Position numbers and translations under genes: made by a program. A stretch of DNA of 9,450 bases, taken from GCA-2686765 sp036012725 (GTDB lineage: Bacteria > Pseudomonadota > Alphaproteobacteria > Rhodospirillales > 2-02-FULL-58-16). Positions 8,410 through 9,450 of the stretch are shown in pieces (positions within the stretch are counted from its first letter, which is position 1; each line of letters begins with the position of its first letter). The notes under the pieces are model-generated. The model saw only the letters and a list, made by a program, of their open reading frames with translations. It made no database searches and was not told where the DNA came from. The stretch lies in NCBI GenBank assembly GCA_036012725.1, contig DASCPW010000132.1, positions 1-9,450 of the forward strand, read 5' to 3'.

Positions 8410-9130
8410 TCAGCCTGTCAGCTCCTTCTGATGCGTCTTCACAAGGTCCGCCATGCTGTTGAAGACCATATCATATTTCGGCATTTGGCCGGGCCGCATG
8501 GTGGCGCCAAAACCTTCCTGATCATTGAGCCGATAAATCCAGCAACTGCTTAGTCCGAAGTTATTGGATGGGGCATGATCATGAAACATGCTCTCCGCGG
8601 TATGTAATATCTGATTTTTCTCAATACCAATCCTCGCCAACTGCTCAAGCATATACTTAAAATTCCGAGTTGATGGTTTGTAGGAACCGATGTCCTCCGC
8701 CGTATAGACAGCATCGAACTCCACCTGAAGTTTTGTATTGCCGTGAGCAAAGCTGGCATTGTCAACATTGGACAACACGACCAGCCTATAAAACTTCTTT
8801 AGATATTGAAGCGCGCCGGCACTGTCTTCAAAGGCGGGCCAATTTTTTACGGACTGGCCGTAGGCAAGACAGTCATCCCACGTCACGGACACGCCCCATT
8901 CTTCGGCAAGGCGTTTAAACTACCGCAAGAAGCTCGGCATAACGTTTCGCGGGCGTTTGCCGTTGCGTGGTGGGTTCATGAAAGGCATGTGCTTCGAGGA
9001 TTTGATCACGCGACAGGGAGTGGCCGACACGGCTGGTGAGTGGTTTCAGTCCGGCAAGCATGCCGCTTTTCTAGTCGATCAGAGTGCCATAAATATTGAA
9101 TGTGAGGGCCTTGAAGTCAGTCAATAGCAT
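8410..9130 (-). pseudogene. Decayed HAD-superfamily hydrolase (haloacid dehalogenase type II-like)
   Basis: A near full-length but broken gene. ATG 9130 has AGGAGAG six bases upstream; a second in-frame ATG lies at 9160. It begins MLLTDFKALTFNIYGTLID and stops at TAG 9073-9071 where the family normally has Trp after YGTLID (TGG to TAG). The nucleophile Asp of FDxYGTL is replaced by Asn (AAT at 9097-9095). Reading continues (GHSLSRDQILEAHAFHE, AKRYAELLAVV) to a frameshift at about 8914-8922 near GTTTAAAC. The shifted frame carries FKRLAEEWGVSVTWDD, WPAFEDSAGALQYLKKFYRLVVLSNVDN (motif II Ser-Asn), the motif III lysine in SYKPSTRNF, and FHDHAPSNNFGLSSCWI, ending at TGA 8410-8412. The longest intact piece, 8410-8892 from a GTG, lacks motif I and cannot form the active site. 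Family assignment is firm; the substrate is unknown. Confidence 0.85.
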
Positions 9131-9376
9131 CAGCGCTCTCCTAGATTCCGGATGGGTCATGCAACGCCCTGACCAATAGCTTGACCCCATCGGCGAGAAT
9201 TGCTTGCCACGGCGCAAAAATCCGCGGTTGGTATGCAACACGGGCTCGCTGACGGTTCAGCGATAACGCCACAACTCCCAACAATGGAGATGTTGTTTAA
9301 GCCCGATACGAAAACAGCGGCTTTGGGAAACCTATTTTAGGAGAGCCTCTGCCCTGAGCCGCCGCCACCGAAGCTT
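9131..9376. other. Non-coding stretch between infC and the HAD pseudogene
   Basis: No gene is recognised on either strand. One stop-to-stop minus frame of roughly 60 codons, ending at TGA 9159-9157, has no ATG and no recognised similarity. A perfect 7-bp stem, TCGCTGA/TCAGCGA, with a CGGT loop lies at 9246-9263, without a following T-run. The 5' end of the HAD pseudogene, with its ribosome binding site, adjoins at the left. No clear terminator for infC is seen. Confidence 0.5.
9180..9189. repeat. Direct repeat CTTGACCCCA, right copy
   Basis: Second copy of the ten-base sequence at 8371-8380, located 50 bases upstream of the HAD pseudogene start. Bases immediately outside the ten do not match, so the repeat does not extend. 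Confidence 0.25.
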
Positions 9377-9450
9377 TTATTTCGGGGCGATGACCATGGT
9401 CATCATCCGGCCTTCCAGTTTCGGAAATTGCTCGACCTTGGTCAAATCAT
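9377..9450 (-). CDS. infC: Translation initiation factor IF-3, C-terminal end
   Basis: Only the last 23 codons are in the window: DLTKVEQFPKLEGRMMTMVIAPK then TAA at 9379-9377. This matches the extreme C-terminus of IF3 (typically VEQxPKxEGRxMxMxLAPK), part of the C-terminal domain that binds the 30S platform and prevents 50S joining. The position upstream of rpmI-rplT on the same strand supports the call, since infC-rpmI-rplT is a widely conserved operon. The gene continues beyond the right edge. Confidence 0.88.
   Translation of the reverse strand, partial: DLTKVEQFPKLEGRMMTMVIAPK

Noticed and set aside
8410..8892. Intact 160-residue HAD protein from GTG 8892
   Set aside because: Family similarity continues upstream of the GTG in the same frame to a stop, then in another frame to a proper start with a ribosome binding site. 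The short frame lacks motif I, so it is the tail of a pseudogene.

Overview
The window reads as chromosome from an alphaproteobacterium, most likely of a Rhodospirillales-like lineage. The basis is high GC, alphaproteobacterial-looking PheS/PheT, L20 and L35 sequences, and the gene order infC-rpmI-rplT-pheS-pheT. The taxonomic call is an inference from protein resemblance and synteny; no marker gene here settles it.

Left part (1-3260, + strand): a tightly packed sugar operon. It holds the C-terminal part of a GH15 glucoamylase/trehalase-type glycosidase, trehalose-6-phosphate synthase (otsA) and glucokinase (glk). The genes overlap by 4 and 8 bases. The logic is consistent: the glycosidase releases glucose, Glk turns it into glucose-6-phosphate, and OtsA joins glucose-6-phosphate to UDP-glucose to make trehalose-6-phosphate. 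No trehalose-6-phosphate phosphatase is visible; it may lie upstream of the window.

Middle (3261-4019): a decayed stretch. A secreted amidohydrolase-like gene on + carries two in-frame TAG codons and a frameshift, and its 3' part is missing. It meets, head-on, the 5' part of an acidic Pro/Glu-rich gene on the minus strand that has a good ribosome binding site. The junction near 3765 looks like a deletion that removed the 3' ends of two convergent genes.

Right part (4020-9450, minus strand): a translation operon. Read in transcription order it has the end of infC (IF3), then rpmI (L35), rplT (L20), pheS and pheT. The infC-rpmI gap is almost 1.2 kb and holds a dead HAD-type (haloacid dehalogenase type II) gene on the same strand. 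That gene has an amber codon, a frameshift and a lost catalytic aspartate. A promoter-like sequence and a hairpin leader lie between this pseudogene and rpmI and may let rpmI-rplT-pheST be expressed without infC. A palindromic element sits between rplT and pheS.

I found no convincing new biological system. The notable points are the split ribosomal operon, the two pseudogenes and the fusion scar, and the compact trehalose/glucose operon. No tRNA, rRNA, CRISPR array or recognisable transposase was seen.
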